Assembly (NCBI GenBank): GCA_902795065.1
Contig: CADBJR010000014.1
Span: forward strand, 1 to 64,000
Source: an uncultured Coriobacteriaceae bacterium
GTDB lineage: Bacteria > Actinomycetota > Coriobacteriia > Coriobacteriales > Atopobiaceae
Length of the DNA stretch: 64,000 nucleotides
Direction of reading: 5' to 3'
Part shown: piece by piece, positions 44,410 to 53,506 of the stretch
Numbering within the stretch: position 1 is the first letter of the stretch
Layout: each line of letters begins with the position of its first letter
Notes under the pieces: model-generated
Databases searched by the model: none
What the model saw: the letters and a program-made list of their open reading frames with translations, nothing else
What the model was told of the DNA's origin: nothing
Position numbers and translations under genes: made by a program

Positions 44410-45048
44410 TTACTTGCCGCCGAGCAGGGTGCCGGCGAGGCCGATCACGTCGTCGAGGCCGATGCCATCGGACAGGTCGACGGCAGGCTTGGCAGCCGTG
44501 GTCTTCCTGGAGTTCCTCCCGGTGGTCTTGGCAGGAGCCTGGCCGTTGGACATCAGCGTGGCAGCGAGGCCGGCGAGGTCGTCGAGTCCGACGCCGTCGG
44601 ACAGGTCGACGCCGCTCCTCTTGGTCTTCTTGCCGGTGACGCCGGTGGCGTTCGCGATGGCGAGCAGCGAGCCGGCGATCATGGCGAGCTTGCCGAGGTC
44701 GAGGTTCATGCCGGCGGCCTGGACCTCCTGCGCGGGAGGCTCCTCCTCGACGACCTCGGCCTGGCTCAGCAGATTGCCGAACAGCGAGCCGGCGAGCGTG
44801 TGGACGGAGTTGTCGTTCTGGCCGAGCAGCAGCGAGGCGAGGGTGCCGAGGGAGCCGAAGTCGACGGCCTTGCCCTGGGCGAGCGACGAGACGGCGGTGA
44901 CGACCTCGGCCGCCTCGTTGCGGCTGACGTCCTGGACGCCGGAGACGTTGCTCACCGTGGAGTACGGATGCTCGACGAGGCTGCCGAGGATGGAGGGGTT
45001 GTCCTGCGCAAGGCCGATAAGGCTGCCGACGATGCTCTGAATGTCCAT
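44410..45048 (-). CDS. Hypothetical protein with duplicated C-terminal motif
   Basis: ATG 45048 behind AAGGAGTACCC gives 212 residues. It is small-residue-rich with no signal peptide. A motif is repeated in the C-terminal third: VDLSDGVGLDDLAGLAATL and VDLSDGIGLDDVIGLAGTLL, separated by a basic Lys/Thr linker. The N-terminal DIQSIVGSLIGLAQDNPSIL resembles short amphipathic helices of DUF937-like proteins, but I cannot assign it. It ends at a clear terminator, so it is probably a single-gene unit. Confidence 0.75.
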   Translation of the reverse strand: MDIQSIVGSLIGLAQDNPSILGSLVEHPYSTVSNVSGVQDVSRNEAAEVVTAVSSLAQGKAVDFGSLGTLASLLLGQNDNSVHTLAGSLFGNLLSQAEVVEEEPPAQEVQAAGMNLDLGKLAMIAGSLLAIANATGVTGKKTKRSGVDLSDGVGLDDLAGLAATLMSNGQAPAKTTGRNSRKTTAAKPAVDLSDGIGLDDVIGLAGTLLGGK

Positions 45049-45155
45049 GGGTACTCCTTCTTCGCACGAGAAAACAAAGGACATTCCTATCTTACCCGCG
45101 GATGCGGGCGCTCACACGTCCGCAGTCCTAATAGTGCCGCTGGCGGGTGAAAACG

Positions 45156-46319
45156 CTACTTTCGGTCAACCTTTTTGGGCGTCAGGCGGATACCGCGCGC
45201 GCCACGGCGATGCTTATGCCAGGGCATGCCGCTCCAGAAGCGGGCAAGCGCGTGCTTGATGGTGGCGATGCGCTGGTACACGTTGCGGCCGCCGCGGCTG
45301 CGCAGACCCAGCAGCGGGACCGCCGCCGCGATCGGGCCGACGTACTCGATGAAGCGCCACACCACGTACGCCGCGGTGATCGTGCTCCCGAAGATCGGCG
45401 AGAAGAGCGTCGCGAACCCGACCTCGGCGCCGCCGCTGCCGCCCGGAAGCGGAATGGCGGAGGTGAGCAGCTCGAGCATGGAGCCGGCCGCAAGGCAGGT
45501 CACGAGGTCGGCATTATGGAAGCCGAAGGCGTGCGCCACGAACCAGCCGAGCGCGTACTGGCAGGCCAGCTGCGCCAAGGAAACCATGAGCGCGAGCAGC
45601 ATCATCGGGGCGTCCTTCGCGGCGCTCTTGAAGCCGTCGGAGAACTCCTGCACCTGATTGTTCACCACATCGTGCCAGCGATCGAAGTCGGCCTTGAGCG
45701 GGGTTTTCTCAAGCAGGCGGATGATAGCGTTGCCCGAGCGCTTCACGAAGCCCGGGTAGAGGCAGATCACGAGCAGGGCAAAGACCTCGATGATCTTCAC
45801 GCCGAACAGCACGAGGCCGATCACCGCGAAATTGCCCACGACCTCGAAGAAGTACCGATAGCGGAAGATGAGCATGACAGCGGCGAAGATGCCCTCGGCA
45901 GCCTCGTACACGATGAAGCGCGTGTACTGCAGGGCCGATGAGGACCCCACCGAGAGGCCCGCGCGCGTGAGCCGGTAGATCTGAGCCGGGGCGGCGCCGG
46001 TTCCGCCCGGCGAGAGGAACGAGAAGAAGATGCCCGCCGCCTCGACGCTCATGAGGTCGCGGAAGCCGAGTGGCGAGTTCCTGTCGCGCGAGACCGGGAC
46101 CGCGTAGCCCACGACGCCGAGCAGGTAGTAGCAGACCATGCAGAGCGCGCCGCGCGCGACCCACAGCGGGTCGACGCCGGCGAGCGACGCCGTGAACTCC
46201 TCGAACTGGCCGGACAGCACCACGTAGAGGATGTAGGCGACCATGACCGCGCCGAGGAACAGCACGCTCTTGCGCACCGAGGAGAACTCGGCGCGCTCGT
46301 GCTTCGACGTGGACTGCAC
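45156..46319 (-). CDS. Flippase-like membrane protein (LPG synthase TM / UPF0104 family)
   Basis: 387 residues with about eight hydrophobic segments and the family parts SVEAAGIFFSFLSPGGTGAAPAQIYRLTRAG and LLTSAIPLPGGSGGAEVGFATLF. These belong to the lysylphosphatidylglycerol synthase transmembrane/flippase family, thought to move lipid head-group-modified lipids or glycolipids; there is no C-terminal synthase domain here. The GTG at 46319 has no good ribosome site, while a strong GGAGGGGAGG lies 8 nt before an in-frame ATA at 46385. The real start may be that ATA, adding 22 residues (IASQTDQQAARAEKPKAPKT...). Confidence 0.85.
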   Translation of the reverse strand: MQSTSKHERAEFSSVRKSVLFLGAVMVAYILYVVLSGQFEEFTASLAGVDPLWVARGALCMVCYYLLGVVGYAVPVSRDRNSPLGFRDLMSVEAAGIFFSFLSPGGTGAAPAQIYRLTRAGLSVGSSSALQYTRFIVYEAAEGIFAAVMLIFRYRYFFEVVGNFAVIGLVLFGVKIIEVFALLVICLYPGFVKRSGNAIIRLLEKTPLKADFDRWHDVVNNQVQEFSDGFKSAAKDAPMMLLALMVSLAQLACQYALGWFVAHAFGFHNADLVTCLAAGSMLELLTSAIPLPGGSGGAEVGFATLFSPIFGSTITAAYVVWRFIEYVGPIAAAVPLLGLRSRGGRNVYQRIATIKHALARFWSGMPWHKHRRGARGIRLTPKKVDRK

Positions 46320-46506
46320 CTGCGTCTTGGGAGCCTTGGGCTTCTCGGCGCGGGCCGCCTGCTGGTCTGTCTGCGAAGCTGCTATGCCTGCCTCCCCTCC
46401 GCGGTCGCCATAAGATGTTCAGCATGTTCAGAATACCGAAATGGTTTGTCTGTTGTGTGATGGTCGTGCGGCGAGCGGAGGGGAGGGGTGGGGGCGGCGG
46501 AAGGAA

Positions 46507-48132
46507 TCAGGCGTCGCCGAGCAGGTAGTCGACGAGTTCGGCGAAGCCCGCGCGGTCGGAGGCGGACCCGCCCGCGGAGGCGAGCTCGACGATCGATGCC
46601 GGCGTGGTGGTGCCCACGTATTCGGAGCCGCGCAGGTACATGCCGAGCTCGATCACGGCCGCGGCGAAGCGCCAGTCTGCGTCCGTGCTGTCGACGTCGG
46701 CGATCTGGGCGCGCTGCTCATGGACCTGGCCGTCGTCGAAGGCGCGGTAGCGCAGCGACACCTGCGCGAGCTCGCCGGTGAAGGAGGCGTCCCCGACGGC
46801 ATCGGGCGCCGAGTAGCGCAGCTCGGGCTCGGCGACCTCGAGCGCGGAGTCCGCGGGCACGATCTCGTAGCACACGGTGAACTGCGCGCCGGGTCCGACG
46901 TCGGCGGCGTCGCGCGCGTCGTTCTCGAAGTCCTCGTCGGCCATCTCGCGGTTCTCGTAGCCGATGAGGCGGTAGCCCTTCACGAGCGCGGGATTGAACT
47001 CGACCTGCACCTTCACGTCGTCGGCGAACGGCACGAGGTTGGCGCAGAGCTTCTCGTCGAAGACGCGCTCGGCCTCGTCGATGCAGTCGATGTAGTGGTA
47101 GGAGCCGTTGCCGTTGTCTGCGAGGGTCTCCATCTTGGTATCCTTGTAGTTGCCGCTGCCGAAGCCGAGGACCGACAGGTAGATGCCCGTCGCGCGCTTG
47201 GCGCTCACGTAGTCGTAGAGGTCGCTCTCGCTGGTCATGCCCACGTTGAGGTCGCCGTCGGACGCCATGATGATGCGGTTGACGCCGCCATCGATGAAGT
47301 TGCGCTAGGCCACCTCGTATGCGCGCTCGAGCCCGCGCTCGCCGTTGGTGGAGCCGCTCGCCTCAAGGCGGTCGATGGCGCGCATGATCGTGCGGGCCTC
47401 GTCGCCGCGGGCGCCCTCGAGGATGAGCTCCTCGCCGCTCGCGTAGGTCACGATGGAGATGCGATCGTCGCGGCCGAGCGAGCGCACGAGCACCGCGAAG
47501 GCGTCCTTGAGCAGGTCGAGCTTGTCGCGGGAATCCATCGAGCCGGAGACGTCGATCAGAAAAACCAGATTGCGGCCGCGGATGGTCTCGGTATTCTCGC
47601 GCGCGGTCGCGAAACCCAAGGTCAGGAGCCTGGTCTCGGGGTTCCACGGGCAGGGGCCGAGGTGCGTGGTGACCGAGAAGCGCTCGCCCGCGGCGGGCTC
47701 GGCGTAGTCGTACGTGAAGTAGTTGAGCATCTCCTCGATGCGCACGGCACCCGCGGGGATCTCGTCGACGCCGTAGCCGTCGAAGACCATGCGGCGCAGG
47801 TTGGCGTAGGACGCGGTGTCGACGTCGGCCGAGAGCGTGGAGAGCGGGTTCGCGCGCGTGGAGAGGAACCCGCCCTCGCGGATGACGCCGTACTCCTCGG
47901 TGTTCCACGCGATCGGGTCCCCGTACCAGAAGCCGCACTCGGCGGGGCCCTCCTCGTAGCTGTCGCACGCGACGAAGCCGGTATCGTACGGCACGCCGAT
48001 GCTGATCTTCTCCTCCCCCGTGCCGGCGGGAGCTTGGTCTGGTGCAGAGAAGCACGCGGCCAGCGTGCCGGCGAACAGGACGGCGAACAGGCAGGCTAGC
48101 AGCTTGGTCATGCGGTTCATGGTTGCGTTCAT
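46507..48132 (-). pseudogene. VWA-domain lipoprotein (YfbK-like) broken by an amber codon
   Basis: One frame runs from 48132 to 46507 but is cut by TAG at 47307-47305, giving 275 residues and a 254+ residue remainder. The N-terminus is a lipoprotein signal (LLACLFAVLFAGTLAAC). LSADVDTASYANLRRMV and IEEMLNYFTYDY precede the VWA domain with the MIDAS motif LVFLIDVSGSMDSRDK. The stop falls in GLERAYEVA-stop-RNFIDGGVNRIIMASDGDLN, where relatives have Gln or Glu, so a single CAG-to-TAG change explains it. The C-terminal DUF3520 part is intact, so the lesion is recent, or else the codon is read through. Confidence 0.8.
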
Positions 48133-48203
48133 GGGTCCTCCTCGTGTCGCGGTTCACCAAAAACACGAGCGAGGAGCGGCGATTGTCGGCAGCCACGGGG
48201 TTG

Positions 48204-48400
48204 CTGGCACGGAAACAGGCCGTTTCTGGCACAAATGCCACTTATTCCGAGGTTTTTGGGTATCGATTCTCCTTCGGGCGCATAGAGCCACCCCGTCTAC
48301 CTGCGCAAATGCAGGACATCTATAGCTCCGATGCGAAATGAGGTCCAAAAACCTCGGAATAAGTGGCATTCGTGCTAGAAAAAGGGGTTATCCGTGCCAG
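48204..48400. repeat. Inverted-repeat element with 56-nt arms
   Basis: Arms 48204-48259 and 48345-48400 pair, with the inner 26 bp perfect (starting AATGCCACTTATTCCGAGG) and the outer part imperfect, around an 85-nt centre that itself holds small stems. It fills the space between the VWA gene and the cysteine peptidase. It could be a MITE- or BIME-like element or a long bidirectional terminator. Confidence 0.7.
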
Positions 48401-48418
48401 TGGATGTTGGATCCTCCG

Positions 48419-49021
48419 CTATTTGCCGTCGGTGCGCCACAGGAGCACCGCGTCACGGCCCACCTTGGCGTTCAGCGAGTAGGGCGTGCCGGCAGGCTCC
48501 TCGAGCACCCAGCGCTCGACCACGCGGTTGTACTCATGCGGATGGTCCCAATCGAGGCGCACGCCCACCACGGGCACCGAGAGCTCGTGCATCGGCCAGG
48601 TGTCGTAGTAGGGATCCCACAGGTAGACGTAGGTGTCGTCGACGCCGGTGACGAGCACGTAATGGTCGGCGCCGAGGCAGCACTCCACCGCCGCGACGGC
48701 ACCGGACCTGATGCCCTCGAGAAGCGGCGAGCCCTCGCGCAGGCTCACCTCCTCCTCGCCGAGCAGCGCCTGGCTGCGCACGGGGAAGCCCTTGTCGGAC
48801 ACGTAGTCGTTGCACCACGATGAGAGGAACGCGAGCGCCTTGCCCGACGTGCCCTGGTGCATGCCCGCGAGCCCGAGGTTGCGGTCGCCGGTGACCATCG
48901 TGACGTACTCGACGACCTCCTGCGGAATCTCTTCGCGCTCGAAGAGGTACATGAGCGCGTTGATGAACGTCGCCGTTCCGCAGTCATAATGCGTCACCTG
49001 GTAGCGAAGCGGTGTCTTCAT
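48419..49021 (-). CDS. Papain-like (C39-type) cysteine peptidase
   Basis: 200 residues. Cys14 in HYDCGTATFINALMYLF, His120 in GADHYVLVTGVDD and Asp136 in LWDPYYDTW form a plausible catalytic triad of C39-like folds. There is no signal peptide or transporter domain, so it is probably cytoplasmic. The substrate is unknown. ATG 49021 follows AGGTTATTCTC, a poor site; a minor shift is possible. Confidence 0.8.
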   Translation of the reverse strand: MKTPLRYQVTHYDCGTATFINALMYLFEREEIPQEVVEYVTMVTGDRNLGLAGMHQGTSGKALAFLSSWCNDYVSDKGFPVRSQALLGEEEVSLREGSPLLEGIRSGAVAAVECCLGADHYVLVTGVDDTYVYLWDPYYDTWPMHELSVPVVGVRLDWDHPHEYNRVVERWVLEEPAGTPYSLNAKVGRDAVLLWRTDGK

Positions 49022-49078
49022 GGGGTCCCCCTATGCGAGAATAACCTGTAAGCCATTATCGCACGGGAAGGGACGATC

Positions 49079-50062
49079 ATGAGACTCGGGATGGTCGGCA
49101 CGGGAATGATGGCGGGTTTCGTGCTGCCGCACATCAAGGGCTGGGGCGTCGACCTGCGCGCCATCTGCGGCTCCGGGCGCGACCCCGCGAAGACCGCCGC
49201 GCGCGCCGACGAATACGGCATCGACCTGCGTTTCGACGACTACCGCGAGCTTATCGCCTGCCCCGACATCGACACGGTCTACGTGGCCGTGCCCAACGCG
49301 CTGCACCACGAGATCGCGATGGCCGCGTTCGACGCCGGCAAGCACGTCGTGTGCGAGAAGCCCCTCGCGACCAACGCGCGCCAAGCGCAGGAGATGGCCG
49401 ACCGCGCCGAGGAGCTGGGGCTGTTCTTCTGGGAGGGCATGATGGCGTTCCGCCAGCCCAACTTCCGCCACGTTCGCGACGCATGGCTCGGCCGCATCGG
49501 CGACATCAAGCTCGCGCTCGCGATGTTCAACCGTTACTCGAGCCGCTACGACCGCTTCATGGCCGGCGAGCTCATGCCCACGTTCGACCCCGCGTTCGCG
49601 GGCGGCTCGCTCATGGACATCAACGTGTACTGTGTCGCGTCGCTCGTGGGGCTGTTCGGCGAGCCGGCGTCGGTGCGCTACCGCGCCAACATGCACCGCG
49701 GCATCGACACGAGCGGCATCCTCGAGATGGACTACGGCGCCTTCCAGGCCACGGCGATCAGCGCCAAGGACTGCGCCGCGCCGAGCTTCGTGCAGATCGA
49801 GGGGACGAAGGGCTACATCCTGAGCCCGTCCGAAGCCAACTCGTGGGAGTACCCGATGACGCTGCACCTCAACAACGGCACGGAGGAGACCTTCGACGCG
49901 CATCTCGACAGCTGGTGGGAGGCAGAGTGGCGCGAGTTCCAGCGCCAGATAGACGAGGGCGACCTGGCCTCGTGCCGCGCGGAGATGGCCACGAGCCTCG
50001 CCACGGCGCGCGTGCTCACCGAGGCGCGCCGCACCGCCGGCATCGTCTTCCCCGGCGATTGA
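49079..50062 (+). CDS. Gfo/Idh/MocA family oxidoreductase
   Basis: 327 residues from ATG 49079 behind GGAAGGGACGATC. Rossmann motif GMVGTGMMAGFVLPHI, then DIDTVYVAVPNALHHEIAMAAFDAGKHVVCEKPLATN with EKP at 93-95, and a C-terminal alpha/beta dimerisation domain. It is a NAD(P)-dependent sugar or polyol dehydrogenase of unknown substrate. The stop is at the edge of a 94-bp palindrome. Confidence 0.92.
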   Translation: MRLGMVGTGMMAGFVLPHIKGWGVDLRAICGSGRDPAKTAARADEYGIDLRFDDYRELIACPDIDTVYVAVPNALHHEIAMAAFDAGKHVVCEKPLATNARQAQEMADRAEELGLFFWEGMMAFRQPNFRHVRDAWLGRIGDIKLALAMFNRYSSRYDRFMAGELMPTFDPAFAGGSLMDINVYCVASLVGLFGEPASVRYRANMHRGIDTSGILEMDYGAFQATAISAKDCAAPSFVQIEGTKGYILSPSEANSWEYPMTLHLNNGTEETFDAHLDSWWEAEWREFQRQIDEGDLASCRAEMATSLATARVLTEARRTAGIVFPGD

Positions 50063-50155
50063 TAGGGACAGGTTGTTCGTTCCCTTTTGGCACAGAGGGA
50101 CGGGTTCGCGAACCCGTCCCTCTGTGCCAAAAGGGAACGAACAACCTGTCCCTAT
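50062..50155. repeat. Perfect 94-bp palindrome
   Basis: Arms of 47 nt are exact reverse complements with no loop (centre between 50108 and 50109). Each arm carries GGGACAGGTTGTTCGTTCCC and then AGAGGGACGGGTTCG. It fills the gap between two convergent genes, overlapping one stop codon by 1-3 nt on either side. It is the fullest member of the GGGACAGGTT repeat family. Confidence 0.95.
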
Positions 50156-51171
50156 GAGCGGAAGAAGGCGAGGAGGCAGTTGTGGAGGCTGAGCGCCCAC
50201 GCGTTGTAGGCGTGCTCGCCGCCGGGGAAGCACACCCACGCGTAGTTCTCGCCATCCTTGAAGCGGTCGGGCATCTCCTTGAGCGCCTGCGCCACGAACT
50301 CCTCGTGGTTCTCGAGCGCGAAGTCCTTGGTCCCGTTGGCGTTGTACCAGAACCGCACGGGATACCCCGCGAACTCGCCCTCGAGCGCGGCCTTGAACGC
50401 GTCGAAGTCGCTCCACGCACCCGAGAAGCACCCGAAATATGCGAAGAGGTCGGTGCAGTGCATCATGCCGCTCGAGATGACCGTCACCGACCCGCGCGAG
50501 AGACCCGCGAACCCGCGGTGGTCGCGGTCGGCGATCACGGGGTAGGTCCTCTCGACGAGCGGGATGATGTCGTCGCGCAGCTCGCGCCAGAAGTGCTGCG
50601 GCCACGCGTCGGCGTACGGGTCGCCGCCCGCCATCGACCCCAGGAAGGTGTTGTCGATGGCGTAGCCCCCGGGGATCGAGTAGTACGTGGGCGCCACGAC
50701 GATCACGTCGCCGAAAAGCCCCTGGTCGTGCATCGCGTCGAGCAGGTTGGCGGTAAGCTCGCCGTGGTAGTCGTCCGTGCCGGTGACGGGCTCGCCCAGC
50801 CAGTAATCCTGCATGCCGCCCGTGCCGTGCAGCAGGTAGAGCACGCTGTAGCTGCGCGCGGGATCGTAGTCGCCGGGCAACCAGACGTTCGCTGCCTTGT
50901 CGACCATGACGCCGTCCACGCCGTCAGTCGCCTCGATGGCGTAGGCGTGGCACGTGTAGGAGAGCGTCTCCACGCGGCCGGGCGTCTCGGACGGCGTGGC
51001 CACGAGGGCGTCGAACGGCCCGAGCGTGGTGATGAAGTCGTACGGATAGCTGCCGCCGCGCGCGTTGCCGGCGGGCGTCGCGCCGGGCTCGGACGAACCG
51101 CCGCCCGCGCATCCTGAGAGCGCGAGCGCCGAGGCGGCGACGAACGATCTCCTGGTCATCATGGCCTCCAT
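50152..51171 (-). CDS. Secreted alpha/beta-hydrolase esterase lipoprotein
   Basis: 339 residues. The N-terminus TRRSFVAASALALSGCAGGG is a twin-arginine signal with a lipobox Cys. The hydrolase domain resembles the esterase D/feruloyl esterase family (CE1-like): YLLHGTGGMQDYW, GFAGLSRGSVTVISSG with the nucleophile Ser in G-x-S-x-G-type position, and CFPGGEHAYNAW with the catalytic His near the end. It would act on the cell surface on esters of plant or glycan material. It is 10 nt downstream of the radical SAM gene, so it is probably co-transcribed. Confidence 0.85.
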   Translation of the reverse strand: MEAMMTRRSFVAASALALSGCAGGGSSEPGATPAGNARGGSYPYDFITTLGPFDALVATPSETPGRVETLSYTCHAYAIEATDGVDGVMVDKAANVWLPGDYDPARSYSVLYLLHGTGGMQDYWLGEPVTGTDDYHGELTANLLDAMHDQGLFGDVIVVAPTYYSIPGGYAIDNTFLGSMAGGDPYADAWPQHFWRELRDDIIPLVERTYPVIADRDHRGFAGLSRGSVTVISSGMMHCTDLFAYFGCFSGAWSDFDAFKAALEGEFAGYPVRFWYNANGTKDFALENHEEFVAQALKEMPDRFKDGENYAWVCFPGGEHAYNAWALSLHNCLLAFFRS

Positions 51172-51181
51172 GGGATTCCTC

Positions 51182-52036
51182 TCAGCAGTTGCCGGTAAAG
51201 ACGTGGGCGAGATGCGCGCGGGCGACGTCGGCGAGCTCGTAGACGAGCGTCACGGACGTGCGGCCGCGGTCGCGCATCCGGAACGCGGGGTGGAAGCGCG
51301 AGACGTGCAGCACGATCCCGGGATCGACCGAGGCGAGCCACGCCGCGAGCTCGTCCATCTCCTCGCGCGTGTCGTTGACGCCGGGCACGATCAGGGTCGT
51401 CACCTCGAGGTGGCACGTGGGCGTGGCGGCGAGCGCCTCGATCGTCGCCTGCACGGTTGCGAGGCGGCCGCCCGTGAGCGCGTACGTCTTCTGACGGAAG
51501 GTCTTGAGGTCGATGTTGGCCGCGTCGATGAGCGGGGCGACAGCCTCGATGACCTGCGGATTCACGCATCCCGCCGAGACGAGCACGTTCGAGAGCCCGC
51601 GCTCGTGGACGAGCTCGCCGCAGTCGCGCACGAACTCCCAGGCCACGAGCGGCTCGTTGTAGGTGTAGGCGACACCGGCCATGCGCTGGTCGCGTGCGTT
51701 GAGCTCGGCCGCGAGGTCGGCGACGTCTGCGGGCGCCACGGTGCGCCAGCCGACGCCGTCCTCCCCCACCTGCGAGATCTCGTGGTTCTGGCACCACGGG
51801 CAGTGCAGGTTGCAGCCGAACGAGCCGAGCGACAGCACCGTGCTGCCCGGCTTCCAGCAGGCGAGCGGCTTCTTCTCCACGGGGTCGACAGCGACCGAGG
51901 TCACGCGGCCGAAGCCGAGCGGGACGATCGCCCCATCGACGTTGCCGCGCGCCCGGCAGGCGCCCACGGCACCGGGAGCCAGCGCGCAGCCGTTGGGGCA
52001 AACCTGACAAATAACCTGTCCCTTTGACAGAATCAT
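51182..52036 (-). CDS. amrS: AmmeMemoRadiSam radical SAM enzyme
   Basis: 284 residues. An N-terminal Cys cluster (CQVCPNGCAL) is followed by the radical SAM motif C75-x3-C79-x2-C82 in SFGCNLHCPWCQN. The rest fits the PflA-like family; WEFVRDCGELVHERGLSNVLVSAGCVN and IDLKTFRQ are typical. The family occurs with MEMO and AMMECR1 proteins, and its substrate is not established. The ATG overlaps the stop of the preceding fusion gene (ATGA). The first ~11 residues are encoded by a GGGACAGGTT-type repeat. Confidence 0.92.
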   Translation of the reverse strand: MILSKGQVICQVCPNGCALAPGAVGACRARGNVDGAIVPLGFGRVTSVAVDPVEKKPLACWKPGSTVLSLGSFGCNLHCPWCQNHEISQVGEDGVGWRTVAPADVADLAAELNARDQRMAGVAYTYNEPLVAWEFVRDCGELVHERGLSNVLVSAGCVNPQVIEAVAPLIDAANIDLKTFRQKTYALTGGRLATVQATIEALAATPTCHLEVTTLIVPGVNDTREEMDELAAWLASVDPGIVLHVSRFHPAFRMRDRGRTSVTLVYELADVARAHLAHVFTGNC

Positions 52037-53442
52037 AGGTGGCGCACCACCTTGAAGCGGTCGAGATGGTAGCTGTCGCTGCGCTCGTCGATGCCGCCCT
52101 TCCGCGCAGCGATGGAGACCTGCTCGTCGGCGGTATCGATGCCGTCAAGATCGGGCAGCAGCACGCCACGCCGCCCGTCATCGCAGCTCACGATGACGCC
52201 GTAGACCGAGGGGTCGAGCTCGGCCTTGGACGCGATGCGCTCGGGCTCCCCCAGCACATCGACGTCGTAGACCAGCTCCCCGAGCTCCTCGACGCGCACG
52301 GGCGGGAACCGGTAATCGTGCGTACCCGCGGAGATGGCATTGGCGATGATCTCCTCGGCAAGGCAGCTCCGCGTGGGCGAAAGCGTTCCGATGCAGCCGC
52401 GCAGCTGCCCGTCGATCTTGAGCGACACGAAGCATCCCGCGCGGTCGAGGATCAGCTCGGGTGGCAGGCCGGATGCGACCTTGTCGAGCTTGAAACGCTT
52501 CCCATCGCGCACGTAGCTCTCGAGCGATGCGCGGGCGAGACGGACATACGGATCCTCCCCCGCCTTGCGAGCAGCAAGGTCGCACGCGCGCCAGCTCTCC
52601 CACAGCCCGAGCAGCGCGCGGCTCTCGTCTGCACCTTCATCCCCCGCAGGCATGAACGCAGCCACACCGTACCCCACGCCGAACGGCCCCTCGTAGGAGA
52701 GCAGCTCTGGTGTGACCGCCGTGCGATCCAAGGCGCCGGCCATCATCTGGAAGCTGCGCAGACCGCACTCGGCAGCGCGTTCGGCGAGCGACGAATCAAT
52801 CTCGAGCAGGTCGAGGAAGTCGCCGCGCGCAAAATCGTCGGTCACGCGCGCGTCGAAAACGGGTCCTTCGGGCGCAAAGCCGTACGGTCCGTCGGGGGTC
52901 AGCTTGTGCGAGAGGTCGCCCGACGCGATATACACCACGCGGCGCCCCAGCGCGGCAGCAACCTGCTGCACCAGCATGCCCATGCGGTAGTGCTCACCTG
53001 CGTTGAAGCCTGAGAGCCCGATGCGCACGAGCTTGAAGTCGCGGTAGCGCTTCTGGATGAAATGGACGGGGATCATCGTGCCGTGATCGAGCGCCGAATC
53101 GCGCTCGTAGTCCGTGCCGCCCTCGACGCCCGCACGGTCGCACGCGGAGGCAAGCGCGCCCGTGAACTCCTCGTCATAGGCAACCTTGCAGGCCGCCCTG
53201 CTCGCTCCGAAGCGCGAGAAGCTGCCGCGGGCGGAGCGTCCCGGCGAGATGTGGAAGTAGTCGCGGTAGAGCGTCGCATGCGGCGAGGAAACCACAACGG
53301 TGTCGGGCGCCAGCTCGGCCACGCGGCGGCCCATCTCCTCGTAGGAATCGACGGTTGCCTGGATGCCCTTCTCGCGCCCGCATCCAACCTCGGGGATGAT
53401 GAGCGGCGGATGCGGCACGGCAAATGCGGCGATGATGGCCAT
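52033..53442 (-). CDS. MEMO/AMMECR1 fusion protein of the AmmeMemoRadiSam system
   Basis: I choose ATG 53442 behind GGAGAGGAGCACCT, giving 469 residues. Residues ~1-265 are a MEMO/class III extradiol-dioxygenase-like domain (FAVPHPPLIIPEVGCGRE, VVVSSPHATLYRDYF, ALDHGTMIPVHFI, YIASGDLSHKLTPDGPYGFA). Residues ~290-469 are an AMMECR1 domain (VRLARASLESYVRDG, GCFVSLKIDGQLRGCIGTLSP, EIIANAISAGTHDYRFPPV). In many genomes these are separate genes A and B. The radical SAM partner follows with a 4-nt overlap. The biochemical role is unknown. Confidence 0.92.
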   Translation of the reverse strand: MAIIAAFAVPHPPLIIPEVGCGREKGIQATVDSYEEMGRRVAELAPDTVVVSSPHATLYRDYFHISPGRSARGSFSRFGASRAACKVAYDEEFTGALASACDRAGVEGGTDYERDSALDHGTMIPVHFIQKRYRDFKLVRIGLSGFNAGEHYRMGMLVQQVAAALGRRVVYIASGDLSHKLTPDGPYGFAPEGPVFDARVTDDFARGDFLDLLEIDSSLAERAAECGLRSFQMMAGALDRTAVTPELLSYEGPFGVGYGVAAFMPAGDEGADESRALLGLWESWRACDLAARKAGEDPYVRLARASLESYVRDGKRFKLDKVASGLPPELILDRAGCFVSLKIDGQLRGCIGTLSPTRSCLAEEIIANAISAGTHDYRFPPVRVEELGELVYDVDVLGEPERIASKAELDPSVYGVIVSCDDGRRGVLLPDLDGIDTADEQVSIAARKGGIDERSDSYHLDRFKVVRHL

Positions 53443-53506
53443 AGGTGCTCCTCTCCTGCAGCTACATAAATTGTACGATGCGGAGCTGCTCGGCGGCCAC
53501 CCTCCG

